Shown here: one piece after another, positions 54,134 to 63,156 of the stretch
Position numbering within the stretch: position 1 is the first letter of the stretch
Layout: each line of letters begins with the position of its first letter
The notes under the pieces: generated by a model
What the model saw: the letters and a program-made list of their open reading frames with translations, nothing else
Database searches by the model: none
What the model was told of the DNA's origin: nothing
Program-made: the position numbers and the translations under genes
NCBI GenBank assembly: GCA_964629475.1
Contig: CAZVQW010000013.1
Coordinates: forward strand, 33,963 to 97,962
DNA length: 64,000 bases
Reading direction: 5' to 3'
Source of the DNA: SMWD01 sp964629475
GTDB taxonomy: Bacteria > Pseudomonadota > Gammaproteobacteria > Steroidobacterales > GCA-2729495

Positions 54134-57100
54134 ATGCTGATATCCGAAATTTCGGTACGCCGACCTGTTTTCGCCGCAGTGATCAGCCTGGTGCTGGTGA
54201 TTCTCGGCGTACTGGCACTGGACCGGCTCGCAGTTCGGGAATTTCCGAATGTCGACCCGGTCGTCGTAACCGTGGATACAAGTTACCGTGGTGCCTCGGC
54301 CGAAGTGATCGAACGGCGCATTACACAAGTGATCGAAGACGAGATTGCCGGTATCGCCGGCGTGGAAAAACTCACGTCATCCAGCAAGGACGAACTCTCC
54401 AGAATCACCGTGGAGTTCTCGCTCGACCGCGATCCGGACGGCGCATCGAGCGATGTGCGTGAACGCATCAGCCGGATCCTCGGCCGGCTGCCGGATGAGG
54501 CCGATGCACCGCGTATCATCAAGCAGGATTCCAGCATGGAATCCACGATGTACATCGATGTGTCCAGCCAGAGTAGTTCACTGATGGACATTACCGACTT
54601 CGTCGACCGCAACCTTGTCGATGAATTATCGGTCATCGACGGCGTTGCAACGATTCGCGTGAACGGCGCACAGGTGCCGGCCATGCGCATCTGGATCAAT
54701 CGTGAGGCACTCGCCGCGCGTGGCCTGACAGTACAAGATGTCGAAGATACATTGCGCCGTGAGAACGTGGAGTTTCCGGCCGGCAGAATCGAGTCGACGG
54801 ACCGCGAGTTCTCCCTGCGCACTACGACCGGCCTGAATAACCCCGAAGATTTCGCGAGTCTCGTCCTCGCACGCGATCGCAGCTTCATCGTGCGGCTGGG
54901 CGATGTTGCAGATGTGCGTATAGAACCGGAAAGCACCCGCGGCATTGCCCGATCGAATGGTACTCCCGGCATCAGTCTCGGTGTCATACCGCAGTCCAAA
55001 GCCAACATCCTCGCGGTCAACCAGGCGGTAATCGCGAAGCTGGAGCGAATGAAAGATTCAATGCCTGCCGATATCCAGATCGGCGTGAATGTAGATTTTT
55101 CGGTATTTGTTCGCGAGTCCATGAAGGAAGTGCTCAAGGCGCTCGGCATCGCCCTGATGATGGTGCTGATTGTAATTTATGCCTTCCTGGGATCTGTACG
55201 CGCCACCCTGATCCCGGCAGTGACCATACCGATCTCGATTATTGCGACCTTTACGGTCATGGCCGCGCTCGGCTACTCGGTGAATACCCTGACTCTGCTG
55301 GGCATGGTGCTGGCAATCGGGCTGGTCGTGGACGATGCCATTGTCGTGCTCGAAAATATCGTGCGGCGTATGGAGCAGGGCCAACCGGCGCTGCTGGCCG
55401 CGATCGACGGCGGCCGGGAGATTGGTTTTGCGGTCATTGCAACCACCGCCGTGCTGATTGCCGTGTTCGTGCCAATATCGTTCATGCCCGGCAAAGTCGG
55501 CGCACTATTCGGGGAGTTTGGCATCTCCCTGGCCACTGCCATCCTGTTTTCCAGCCTGATCGCGCTGACCCTGGTGCCGATGCTCGCATCGAAGCTGCTT
55601 GTGGGGCAAACGGCTCGTCGCAAGGGTGCAGCTACCGTCGATCACGCCTTTAAATGGCTCACCGAGCGATATCGTCGACTACTGAAAACAACCATACGCC
55701 GATCGTGGCTCGCAATGATTCTGATCGTGCTGATTGCCGGTGGCAGCGCCGCTATGTTTGGCGCGTTACCGACTGAATATGCACCGGCCGAAGACCGTGG
55801 TGTTATTTTCATCTGGATGCTTGGGCCGGAAGGTGCCTCACCCGACTATATGGAACGGCAGGTTACCGCGCTGGAGAGCGCCGCGATGCCGCTGGTCGAG
55901 GACGGTTACGCAGAACGAATTGTGGTCAGAGCCGGCATGGGTGGCGGCGGTGGCGACGTAAACTCAAATTTTGGATACATACCATTATTGCCGTGGAACG
56001 AGCGGGACACGCACGCAATGGAACTTGCGGCTGATCTACGCATGCGAGTCAGTCAGATTCCCGGTGTTTTCGGCATGGTTATGCTGCCGGCAAGCCTGGG
56101 GATTCGCGGCAGCGGGCAGCCACTATCGATAGTGCTCGGTGGTACCGACTATGGCGAGATTTCCGAATGGAGTGAGCGCGTGATAACGCGCGCGCGCGAG
56201 AACCCGAACATCCTCGGCTTGCGTTCGGACTATATGGAGCGCAAACCGAAAATCCAGGTGAAGGTGGACCGCAATCGGGCCTCGGACCTGGGCGTGTCAC
56301 TTTCGGCGATTGGCCGAACGCTGGAAAGCATGCTCGGCTCACGCATCGTGACGACCTTCGTGGATCGCGGCGAAGAATACAATGTCGTGCTGCAAGCCAG
56401 GCCGAAAGACCGTGCGACACCCTCTGATCTGCAAAACATTTATGTCCGCTCCGAACGCAGCGGCCAACTGATACCGCTTACCAGCCTGATTCAACTGACC
56501 GAGACATCCGGACCCATAGAACTGAAACGCTTCGACCGATTACGTTCCATTACCCTGAACGGGTCACTGGCGCCAGGCTATTCGCTAGGGCCGGCTCTGA
56601 GCTATATGGAGCAGATAATTCGCGAGGAAATTCCGGAAGGAGTACGGATCAACTATGACGGTGAATCGCGCGAGTTTCGCGATGCCGGAGGATCGATTTA
56701 TTTCACCTTCCTGCTCGCTCTGGTCGTGTCATTCCTGGTGCTCGCAGCGCAATTTGAAAGCTTCCGGCATCCGTTCATCACGCTCCTGACGGTACCACTG
56801 GCCTTGTTCGGCGGTCTGGTTGGCCTGCACCTGCTCGACTCCAGCATTAATGTATACAGCCAGATCGGCGGGATTATTCTCATCGGCCTGGCAGCAAAGA
56901 ACGGTATCCTGATCGTCGAATTCGCAAACCAGCTTCGTGATCGGGGTATGGAGTTTTACGAAGCGATCGTCGAAGCTTCAGCCGTCCGGCTGCGGCCGGT
57001 GATCATGACCAGTCTGTGTACGGCCGGCGGCGGCGTGCCGCTGATGCTGGCGTTCGGCGCAGGTGCAGAGTCCCGACGCACCATCGGTGCGGTCGTATTC

Positions 57101-57226
57101 TTCGGCGTAACGATATCGGTGTTCCTGACCCTGTTCCTGATTCCGGCCGTCTACACGATGCTGGCGCGCAATACGCATTCACCGGAACATGTCAGCCGGA
57201 TGGTCGAGAAACTGCGGGAAGGCTAA
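54134..57226 (+). CDS. RND multidrug efflux pump (HAE-1 family)
   Basis: 1030 residues with twelve membrane helices in the AcrB pattern and two large periplasmic loops. The proton-relay residues are intact: Asp-Asp in GLVVDDAIVVLEN (TM4) and Lys in GLAAKNGILIVEFANQ (TM10). The start MLISEISVRRPVFAAVISLVL and EFPNVDPVVVTVDT are family hallmarks. It forms an operon with the adaptor. Substrates cannot be deduced. No regulator gene is next to it. Confidence 0.95.
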   Translation: MLISEISVRRPVFAAVISLVLVILGVLALDRLAVREFPNVDPVVVTVDTSYRGASAEVIERRITQVIEDEIAGIAGVEKLTSSSKDELSRITVEFSLDRDPDGASSDVRERISRILGRLPDEADAPRIIKQDSSMESTMYIDVSSQSSSLMDITDFVDRNLVDELSVIDGVATIRVNGAQVPAMRIWINREALAARGLTVQDVEDTLRRENVEFPAGRIESTDREFSLRTTTGLNNPEDFASLVLARDRSFIVRLGDVADVRIEPESTRGIARSNGTPGISLGVIPQSKANILAVNQAVIAKLERMKDSMPADIQIGVNVDFSVFVRESMKEVLKALGIALMMVLIVIYAFLGSVRATLIPAVTIPISIIATFTVMAALGYSVNTLTLLGMVLAIGLVVDDAIVVLENIVRRMEQGQPALLAAIDGGREIGFAVIATTAVLIAVFVPISFMPGKVGALFGEFGISLATAILFSSLIALTLVPMLASKLLVGQTARRKGAATVDHAFKWLTERYRRLLKTTIRRSWLAMILIVLIAGGSAAMFGALPTEYAPAEDRGVIFIWMLGPEGASPDYMERQVTALESAAMPLVEDGYAERIVVRAGMGGGGGDVNSNFGYIPLLPWNERDTHAMELAADLRMRVSQIPGVFGMVMLPASLGIRGSGQPLSIVLGGTDYGEISEWSERVITRARENPNILGLRSDYMERKPKIQVKVDRNRASDLGVSLSAIGRTLESMLGSRIVTTFVDRGEEYNVVLQARPKDRATPSDLQNIYVRSERSGQLIPLTSLIQLTETSGPIELKRFDRLRSITLNGSLAPGYSLGPALSYMEQIIREEIPEGVRINYDGESREFRDAGGSIYFTFLLALVVSFLVLAAQFESFRHPFITLLTVPLALFGGLVGLHLLDSSINVYSQIGGIILIGLAAKNGILIVEFANQLRDRGMEFYEAIVEASAVRLRPVIMTSLCTAGGGVPLMLAFGAGAESRRTIGAVVFFGVTISVFLTLFLIPAVYTMLARNTHSPEHVSRMVEKLREG

Positions 57227-57250
57227 TCGACTCATTTAGCGCGTCACGCG

Positions 57251-58279
57251 TTAACCTTTCCCGAGCCGCCTGATTCCTACTGCATCGCGAATTTTCGCGA
57301 TGAACGGCACGGCGATCTCCCTGGCACGCTCGGCGCCTCTCCCGAGCACACTCTCGATATGCCCCGGATCCTCCAGCAACCGATCGTATTCCGTGCGCGC
57401 GTCAGTCAGGTGAGCATTCAGATACTCGAACACTTCCTGCTTTAGGTCGCCCCAACCAATGCCTGCAGCGAAACGCTGCCGCATCGCTTCAACCTCCGCT
57501 TCGGATGCAAATGCCTGATAGATTTCAAATAATGCACAGTCTTCAGTTTCCTTCGGCTCACCGGGTTCGAGTGAGTTTGTTTTGATCTTCATGATCAACT
57601 TGCGGAATTTTTTCTCGGGCAGGAACAATGGGATCGTGTTGTTGTAGCTCTTGCTCATCTTGCGCCCGTCGAGACCGGACAACACGGCCGTGTTGTCATC
57701 GATAACTGCTTCGGGCAAAACAAACAGCTCTGCAAAGTTATGGTTAAAACGCTGGGCGATGTCACGCGCCATCTCGACATGTTGCTTCTGGTCCTTGCCA
57801 ACCGGAACCTGATCTGCACTGAATAACAGAATATCGGCTGCCATCAGCACCGGATAGCTGAACAGCGCCATCGTGATGCCCTTGTCCGGATCTCGCGACC
57901 CGCTGTCCTCGTTAGCCGCGACCGCCGCCTTGTAAGCATGCGCACGATTCATCAGGCCCTTTGCCGTGACAGCATTCAGGATCCAGGTCAGTTCCGGTAT
58001 CTCGGGAATATCCGACTGCCGGTAAAAAATAGCTTTATCGGTATCGAGGCCCAATGCAAGCCATGTAGCCGCAACCTCGAGACTGGATCGATGAACCGAG
58101 TCCGGCGACTGATTCTTGACCAGTGCATGATAATCGGCGAGGAAATAGAATGACTTCGCGTTATTGGCGTGGCTCGCTGCGATTGCGGGTCGAATCGCGC
58201 CGGCATAATTTCCGAGATGAGGCGTGCCGGTCGTCGTGACACCGGTCAATACGGTATGTTTTTGGGTTTCTTTGCTCAT
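57251..58279 (-). CDS. trpS: Tryptophanyl-tRNA synthetase
   Basis: 342 residues from ATG 58279 (MSKETQKHTVLTG). The HIGH-like TGTPHLGNYAGAI and the DGRKMSKSYNN motif are present, with MAADILLFSADQVPVGKDQ in the Trp/tRNA site. It converges on the RND pump gene (25 bases apart). The divergent pepQ start is only 22 bases from its ATG, so the promoters must lie inside coding sequence. Identification is secure. Confidence 0.96.
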   Translation of the reverse strand: MSKETQKHTVLTGVTTTGTPHLGNYAGAIRPAIAASHANNAKSFYFLADYHALVKNQSPDSVHRSSLEVAATWLALGLDTDKAIFYRQSDIPEIPELTWILNAVTAKGLMNRAHAYKAAVAANEDSGSRDPDKGITMALFSYPVLMAADILLFSADQVPVGKDQKQHVEMARDIAQRFNHNFAELFVLPEAVIDDNTAVLSGLDGRKMSKSYNNTIPLFLPEKKFRKLIMKIKTNSLEPGEPKETEDCALFEIYQAFASEAEVEAMRQRFAAGIGWGDLKQEVFEYLNAHLTDARTEYDRLLEDPGHIESVLGRGAERAREIAVPFIAKIRDAVGIRRLGKG

Positions 58280-58301
58280 GGCCAAATTATAGAGTAGTCG
58301 A

Positions 58302-59645
58302 ATGTTGACTACAGCTACCGAAAAACTCGCGGCGTTATATCCGGCACACTTGGAAATCGTCAAATCACGTTATGACGACGCGCTGGCTGCCACAAATTAC
58401 GATGCGGTTGTTATCGGCGCCGGAATCGAAATTGCCCGCTTTCTCGACGACCAGAGCTACCCGTTCCAGGCTAATCCACATATTCTGCAATGGCTGCCAC
58501 TGCTCCAGCATCCGGAATCAGTGTTGCTGTATCGACCGGGTGAAATGCCGCGACTGCTCGTCTACCAGCCCGGCGACTTCTGGCACGCTCCACCTGAATT
58601 ACCCGCTACACCGTGGGCGGAACATTTCGACATGGTGACTTTGTCACAGCTCGATGACATCGACAAAGCGCTGCAACAGTCTGGCAACAGGATCACCTAC
58701 ATCGGTGATCCGGCGCAATGGCGTCACGATCCTGCGGCAACTGACCTGAACCCTGATAACCTGCTGACTCATTTGAATTTTTTCCGCCCCTATCGCTCCG
58801 CCTACGAAATCGAATGCATCCGCCTGGCAACGGCGCTTGCTGTTCCGGCACACCAGGCCGCCGAACAAGCCTTTCACAACGGTGCCTCCGAATACGACAT
58901 TCTGCTTGCGTATCTTGCCGCATGCCGGTACACCGAGAACGAACTGCCATATCCTGCGATTGTTGCGAAAAATACCCATGGTGCCGTGCTGCATTATCAG
59001 CACCTCGACCGCTCAGTTGGCCAGCACGATAGCCTGCTGATCGATGCAGGTTGCAGCTGCAATGGCTATGCCAGCGATATCACGCGCACACATGGCAATG
59101 CCCATAGTGATGGCGCCGACGATTTCCTGGAACTCATTGCCGGCCTCGACGACATCCAGCGCCGGCTCGTCGCACAGGTGTTGCCCGGTAAACCATTTGC
59201 GGATCTGCACGCCTCTGCGCACGAAGCCATCGGTCTGCTGCTGCAGGCATCGGGCATTGTCAGCGGTACTATTTCAGATCCGGTCGAAGCCGGCATCACA
59301 GACGCATTCTTCCCACACGGCCTCGGCCACTTTCTTGGCCTGCAGGTACATGAAGTCGGTGGCTCATACGCGGACACAACCGGCGCCGAAATCGAGCGCC
59401 CCGAACGCTACCCGACCCTGCGGCTTGTCCGTACTCTCGAACCGGGTCAGGTCCTGACGATCGAGCCGGGCCTCTACTTTATTGACTCACTGCTGAACGA
59501 ATTGCAGTCCAAAGCTGCCGGAAGCGCCATTGACTGGAAAAAAGTTGCCCATCTCAAGAAATTTGGCGGGATTCGTATTGAAGATAACATCCTCGTTACC
59601 GCAGACGGTCATGAAAACCTGACCCGCCAGGCCTTTGGGTCGTGA
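58302..59645 (+). CDS. pepQ: Xaa-Pro dipeptidase PepQ (M24B)
   Basis: 447 residues (E. coli PepQ 443). The dimetal ligands are visible in LLIDAGCSCNGYASDITRT (two Asp), FFPHGLGHFLGLQVHEVGG (His), TIEPGLYFI (Glu) and IRIEDNILV (Glu). It cleaves dipeptides ending in proline. It differs from the pepP product at 11-12.5 kb in its N-terminal domain and in the insertion before the last ligand. The ATG lies 22 bases from the divergent trpS start. Confidence 0.94.
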   Translation: MLTTATEKLAALYPAHLEIVKSRYDDALAATNYDAVVIGAGIEIARFLDDQSYPFQANPHILQWLPLLQHPESVLLYRPGEMPRLLVYQPGDFWHAPPELPATPWAEHFDMVTLSQLDDIDKALQQSGNRITYIGDPAQWRHDPAATDLNPDNLLTHLNFFRPYRSAYEIECIRLATALAVPAHQAAEQAFHNGASEYDILLAYLAACRYTENELPYPAIVAKNTHGAVLHYQHLDRSVGQHDSLLIDAGCSCNGYASDITRTHGNAHSDGADDFLELIAGLDDIQRRLVAQVLPGKPFADLHASAHEAIGLLLQASGIVSGTISDPVEAGITDAFFPHGLGHFLGLQVHEVGGSYADTTGAEIERPERYPTLRLVRTLEPGQVLTIEPGLYFIDSLLNELQSKAAGSAIDWKKVAHLKKFGGIRIEDNILVTADGHENLTRQAFGS

Positions 59646-59717
59646 TGAGCGGTCAAAAAATTAGTCGGAATTCTGCAAATGCCTGATCAAAAAGTCCTGC
59701 GATCGTCGATATCGACC

Positions 59718-60116
59718 TTATGAATTACCAGCCTCGATAAACTGAACCTGTGCACCGGACATTCCAGCAACTCCAACATCCCGCACCCGCCAATTATCAA
59801 GCCCACTCCTTTCCGGCCCGTCAAACGCCGCCTCACCAAGTCGCTCGACTTCAGTTTGTAACGAATCGGTCTCGATCGACATCAGAAAAAACCCCTCACC
59901 ATGCCGCTCCAGGTGTGCGGCCGGTACCGTACCGGGCCGCGTCGGCTGTACGAGCACAATCCAGGTCTGGCCGAGATCAAAACGTGCAATGTCCACACCA
60001 CGCTGCTCAAGCTGATCACGTAACGTTACTGGCCGGGCGAGGATCTGCTCCCAAACGGGAATGGCCGATTCAAGATCCCGAACGATAAAATTAATATGGT
60101 GGATGCGCTGGATCAT
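59718..60116 (-). CDS. VOC-family protein (glyoxalase/epimerase-like)
   Basis: 132 residues. It starts IQRIHHINFIVRDLESAIPVW, a typical first beta-alpha-beta unit with a metal-type His, and contains HGEGFFLMSIETDSL in the second unit. It resembles methylmalonyl-CoA epimerase and glyoxalase I, but the reaction cannot be assigned. GGAG lies 7 bases before the ATG. It is the first gene of the AT-richer accessory end and is convergent with pepQ. Confidence 0.8.
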   Translation of the reverse strand: MIQRIHHINFIVRDLESAIPVWEQILARPVTLRDQLEQRGVDIARFDLGQTWIVLVQPTRPGTVPAAHLERHGEGFFLMSIETDSLQTEVERLGEAAFDGPERSGLDNWRVRDVGVAGMSGAQVQFIEAGNS

Positions 60117-60260
60117 GCCACGATCTCCGGATCACAATAGATAAAACAGGGATGCCAAACTTATAAAGTCTGCTGACCATACTTGGGTATCGGGTCCAGA
60201 TCTGGTTCTATAAATTTTATGCGTGCCTCTTCCGAAAAAAGCCCCTCTGCCACCCGGACC

Positions 60261-60461
60261 CTATTTCTTCAGGTATCTCCAACCGATACAAATAATCATT
60301 GCCGGAACGGCAGAGAGCACCAAAGCGGTAATAAATGTGTTCCAAATACCAAGGCTTTCCATAACCTGCCTGCTCTCAAAATAACGGAAAGCTAAAAATA
60401 CCGGTACAAATACAAATGCCAGAGTCAGAAAGAACTGGTTTCCAAAGCTCCGTTTATTCAT
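60261..60461 (-). CDS. Small two-TM membrane protein (paralogue of the protein at 61440)
   Basis: 66 residues from ATG 60461; a GTG two codons upstream is possible. Two hydrophobic helices (FFLTLAFVFVPVFLAF and TFITALVLSAVPAMIICIGW) are joined by YFESRQVMESLGI, with a basic C-terminus YLKK. It aligns with the protein at 61440-61634 over nearly its whole length (YF, S-[LI]-GI, ITA-[LI]-V, PA, I-x-W). No known domain recognised. The alignment of two independent copies supports it as a real gene. Confidence 0.65.
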   Translation of the reverse strand: MNKRSFGNQFFLTLAFVFVPVFLAFRYFESRQVMESLGIWNTFITALVLSAVPAMIICIGWRYLKK

Positions 60462-60569
60462 TGCCACAAGTCCAATAATTATCCATATCAGTTACTGAAT
60501 GAAAGTACCAAAATAATATATAACAGGCTCTCGATCGCTTGCTCAAGCTGATCAGGGGCCATGCAACTA

Positions 60570-61013
60570 TTATTCTACTTCAACTATTGTCTTAACTGAA
60601 TTTGCGATAAAGCAATGTTTATGTGCGCTGTGGTGGAGCTTATTCAGTTCTTCCTGAGTGGGTTGCGAGCCAGGTGCAAAGATGATTATTGGTCGCAGCG
60701 TTACCCGGGTTATACAAAGCTCGCCCCCTGCATTTTCTTCCAAATATCCCACTGCATCGTCAAGATAACTGTTCACAACGACATTACGCTTTGCCGCAAT
60801 AGCCAGAAACGTAAGCATATGACAACTTGAAAGTGCTGCCACATAGGCCTCTTCCGGATCAACTCGTTCAGCAGAACCCAGAAAATCTGGCGCAGCTGAA
60901 GCGGGTATTTCCACGCCTCCTTGGAATGACCAGACATGGCCACGGGGATAGGTAGCATACTCAAACGGCTCAGAATTCCGGTGCCACGATACTGCTGCCT
61001 GGTGCTGTGACAT
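60570..61013 (-). CDS. OsmC/Ohr-family peroxiredoxin-like protein
   Basis: 147 residues. The two redox cysteines are in ALSSCHMLTFLAIAAKR and SAHKHCFIANSVKT, the OsmC pattern. Such proteins reduce organic peroxides in the cytoplasm. GGAG lies 6 bases before the ATG. It sits in the AT-rich minus-strand gene run. OsmC versus a more distant subgroup cannot be settled by eye. Confidence 0.88.
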   Translation of the reverse strand: MSQHQAAVSWHRNSEPFEYATYPRGHVWSFQGGVEIPASAAPDFLGSAERVDPEEAYVAALSSCHMLTFLAIAAKRNVVVNSYLDDAVGYLEENAGGELCITRVTLRPIIIFAPGSQPTQEELNKLHHSAHKHCFIANSVKTIVEVE

Positions 61014-61116
61014 TATTTCTCCGTGAACTAACCTTTGCGTTTAAATACTAACAACGGGCGCCACTGAACACGGCGCCAGAAAATATTTTGCAGTCCCGAT
61101 TATTTACTTGCTCTTT

Positions 61117-61374
61117 CTAGGTGACCTTGCCACTCCGGCTAGCGAGAATTGCAAACCAGAATACTTCTACACAAGCTGCAATGACACCAAAAGCCGAGTA
61201 TTCAACCACGTTAACTCGGAGTGCAGCCAGAGGCACAAGGATAAACACTATTGCTGTCCCTACTACCGCCTTATGTGAAAATTTACGTTTTGACTGTAAC
61301 TGAAGCAGACGATTGATTCTATATGAACCAATTATCCCCCAAATAACGATTGCGATATCCAGGGGATAGATAAT
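61117..61374 (-). CDS. Small three-TM membrane protein with no standard start codon
   Basis: Reading the minus strand, a frame open from 61380 to the TAG at 61117 encodes about 85 residues with three clear hydrophobic helices: DIAIVIWGIIGSY, then a basic loop (QLQSKRKFSHK), AVVGTAIVFILVPLAAL, and AFGVIAACVEVFWFAILAS. This composition is unlikely by chance. No ATG, GTG or TTG occurs early enough; ATT 61374 has AGG 5 bases upstream, and CTG 61362 is another option. Either it uses a rare start or the real start has been lost. The overlapping plus-strand frame of 60 residues looks like its shadow. Confidence 0.5.
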   Translation of the reverse strand: MIYPLDIAIVIWGIIGSYRINRLLQLQSKRKFSHKAVVGTAIVFILVPLAALRVNVVEYSAFGVIAACVEVFWFAILASRSGKVT

Positions 61375-61439
61375 TGTTACCTAATGCTTTAAACAATAAT
61401 CAGGCGAAGGCTGATTCGGCGCCATACACATGTATACAC

Positions 61440-61634
61440 CTACTCTTCGTCCTGATAATTCCACCACCATATGCTAATAAGAAGTGCCGGTAACATCGAA
61501 ACAACAATGGCGGTAATCACCGGACTTCCTATGCCAATACTGTTGAAATCAAAATATTGCACTACTGCATATGTTGGAATAGCAAGAACACATAATGTGA
61601 CAAGAAACATCTTATAGAAGGGCATTGTTTTCAT
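61440..61634 (-). CDS. Small two-TM membrane protein (paralogue of the protein at 60261)
   Basis: 64 residues from ATG 61634; GTG 61649 directly after a GCGTTAG sequence is an alternative. The helices are FLVTLCVLAIPTYAVV and VITAIVVSMLPALLISIWWW, joined by YFDFNSIGIGSP, with an acidic end (YQDEE) where its paralogue is basic. Function unknown. Confidence 0.65.
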   Translation of the reverse strand: MKTMPFYKMFLVTLCVLAIPTYAVVQYFDFNSIGIGSPVITAIVVSMLPALLISIWWWNYQDEE

Positions 61635-61647
61635 AATTTTTGAGTAC

Positions 61648-61715
61648 ACCTAACGCCTGTGACGGGGCGTAGTGAAAGCTGCGACCCGCACTCACAAGTC
61701 GCAAGCGGGTTATTG
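61648..61715 (-). repeat. attC-like recombination site candidate
   Basis: On the minus strand it ends in GGCGTTAGGT, a good match to the integron core site GTTRRRY, about 14 bases before the next ATG. It starts with CAATAAC, which keeps the required AAC. Between them TGCGAC/GTCGCA and ACCCGC/GCGGGT can pair. Related TAACGCC motifs (plus strand) occur at 63159 and 63867. This is suggestive, not proven: the 5' core does not fit RYYYAAC. Confidence 0.35.
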
Positions 61716-61771
61716 GACAATTACATCTTCACCGTCAAAATTCCATGCTTGGCTTCTAACCAAGCTATTGG

Positions 61772-62119
61772 TCAGTTACCAAATTGCTCGGCCGGATTCG
61801 GACATTGCTCCTCAGCTAATTGCATAACTTCTACTTGGAGTTCCTCACTTTGATTTATCTCCGGATACTTCTGTGCAAGAGCATCGAAGCACTGACTCGA
61901 AGCACCAATGACACCCATCATTTCACCCTGGGCCGAAACAAGTGCTGACATATCCCCTGATTGTTGCGCCGCTTCTAAAAGCTCCATTGCTTCTTGAGCC
62001 TGCGCATAGGGTTCCTCCAGGCACTTACAAACATCATCAGCGGCCTCATTCAAGTCAGGAGCCGCCCATGCAAGGTTAATAAATGTAACTGAAAGGAGCG
62101 ACAGAAAGAATCTATTCAT
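61772..62119 (-). CDS. Small exported cysteine-containing protein
   Basis: 115 residues from ATG 62119, with AAGGA 8 bases ahead. The signal peptide MNRFFLSLLSVTFINLAWA ends at a good AxA site. The mature protein is acidic and helical with four cysteines (CKC near the start, one central, one near the C-terminus), which could form two disulfides or bind a metal or haem. I recognise no family. Probably periplasmic. Confidence 0.65.
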   Translation of the reverse strand: MNRFFLSLLSVTFINLAWAAPDLNEAADDVCKCLEEPYAQAQEAMELLEAAQQSGDMSALVSAQGEMMGVIGASSQCFDALAQKYPEINQSEELQVEVMQLAEEQCPNPAEQFGN

Positions 62120-62292
62120 TTCAAAATCCTTCAAATTAAATCAAAATTTACGTACTTGCTTGTCTATACAAGCTTAATCTTCAACCAGAATATTCTACGC
62201 TAGTCACAGCATTTGCCCAAAACACCCGCAACAGCGGTCGACCGAGACCAGCCCGTCACTTGCGCAGGCAAGATACGGACAGATTGCGCTGG

Positions 62293-62439
62293 TTATGCGG
62301 CCGATTCAATGTTGATATCCCAACCAGGAAATACCAGCACAGCTGTATGGCGACTAAGCGCACGTGCCAGAACCCTGGAATGCTCCACTCCCAATCGGAC
62401 CCGATCATCTTCAATCGCCGAAATTGTAAACTGCCGCAT
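62293..62439 (-). CDS. Hypothetical 48-residue protein
   Basis: From ATG 62439 to TAA 62293 on the minus strand. The sequence starts MRQFTISAIEDDRVRLGVEH and has a natural, non-repetitive composition, unlike the other frames here. It is faintly like the start of a small regulatory fold, but no family is recognised. GCCTAAC lies about 14 bases before the ATG. It may be a short real gene or a remnant. Confidence 0.3.
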   Translation of the reverse strand: MRQFTISAIEDDRVRLGVEHSRVLARALSRHTAVLVFPGWDINIESAA

Positions 62440-62481
62440 CGGCCCACTCGTTAGGCGGAGACCAAAGTTTCCAGCTAAAAA

Positions 62482-63018
62482 TTAGCTATGTTTATCCCGC
62501 GATGTTTCCCGAATTAGCGTTAACGAGCGCATAAACATAGGAGCTGACCATGTCAGGTTAAAAAGGAGGGCTGCAAAGGAGGGCCCAAACGACCTATGAA
62601 ATACGATGTCGAATGAATTGAGGACCAACTCCAGCAAGACTACTGTACCGATTACTAACATAGAAAAACGAAAGAGAAGCGGCAGTCTATCGCTAGGATC
62701 TTGCTGATAGGCGCGTTGTGTACGCCTTGCGTTTGCCACCATATGCGCAAGCATCACAATCGCAAATAGCAAGCTGCTGGCTGCTCAAGTAGTTTCCGCA
62801 TCGGCTCCGAAACCAACGAAAGCGAACGGTAGAAGAGCAGCTATCGCGGCAGATAAACTCGACTCAATCATGCACGCCATTCGGACGGCATCAGTATAAG
62901 TCTACAGCTCGGGAAGTCGTTGGCTGAGAATCACCGAGATACCTGCGAACCCCGCAAAGACTATTGATACCTGAGCTATGCCAATAAGTGCGTCTCTGAA
63001 CGCCAAGGTTGCTTCCAC
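62482..63018 (-). pseudogene. Membrane-protein pseudogene with two in-frame stops
   Basis: A single frame from GTG 63018 (with GGAG 6-7 bases ahead) to the TAG at 62482 spans 179 codons. It encodes VEATLAFRDALIGIAQVSIV, then further hydrophobic segments ending in LTLIRETSRDKHS. Codon 39 is TAG (62902-62904) and codon 78 is TGA (62785-62787). Membrane-protein composition continues without a break across both stops, so one ancestral gene with about four helices was inactivated by point changes. The last 96 codons alone could be misread as a separate small gene. Confidence 0.7.
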
Positions 63019-63156
63019 AGCTTTCTCCGCTTAATAGCTGATTGATGCACTGAGGTGCTATTTCTCAGCGCTTTATAGTCTCATGTTCGGCTGCGATTCT
63101 GAATGTCTGCATTGGGTCGAATGGCGGATGGCCCGTGGTTCCAGGAAACCTAGCCC

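Noticed and set aside
61121..61303. 60-residue plus-strand frame
   Set aside because: Thr/Ala/Arg-rich, no ribosome binding site; the opposite strand encodes a far more protein-like three-helix sequence.
62256..62447. 63-residue minus-strand frame overlapping the 48-residue candidate
   Set aside because: Trp/Cys/Arg-rich composition without ribosome binding site; the alternative frame looks more like a protein.
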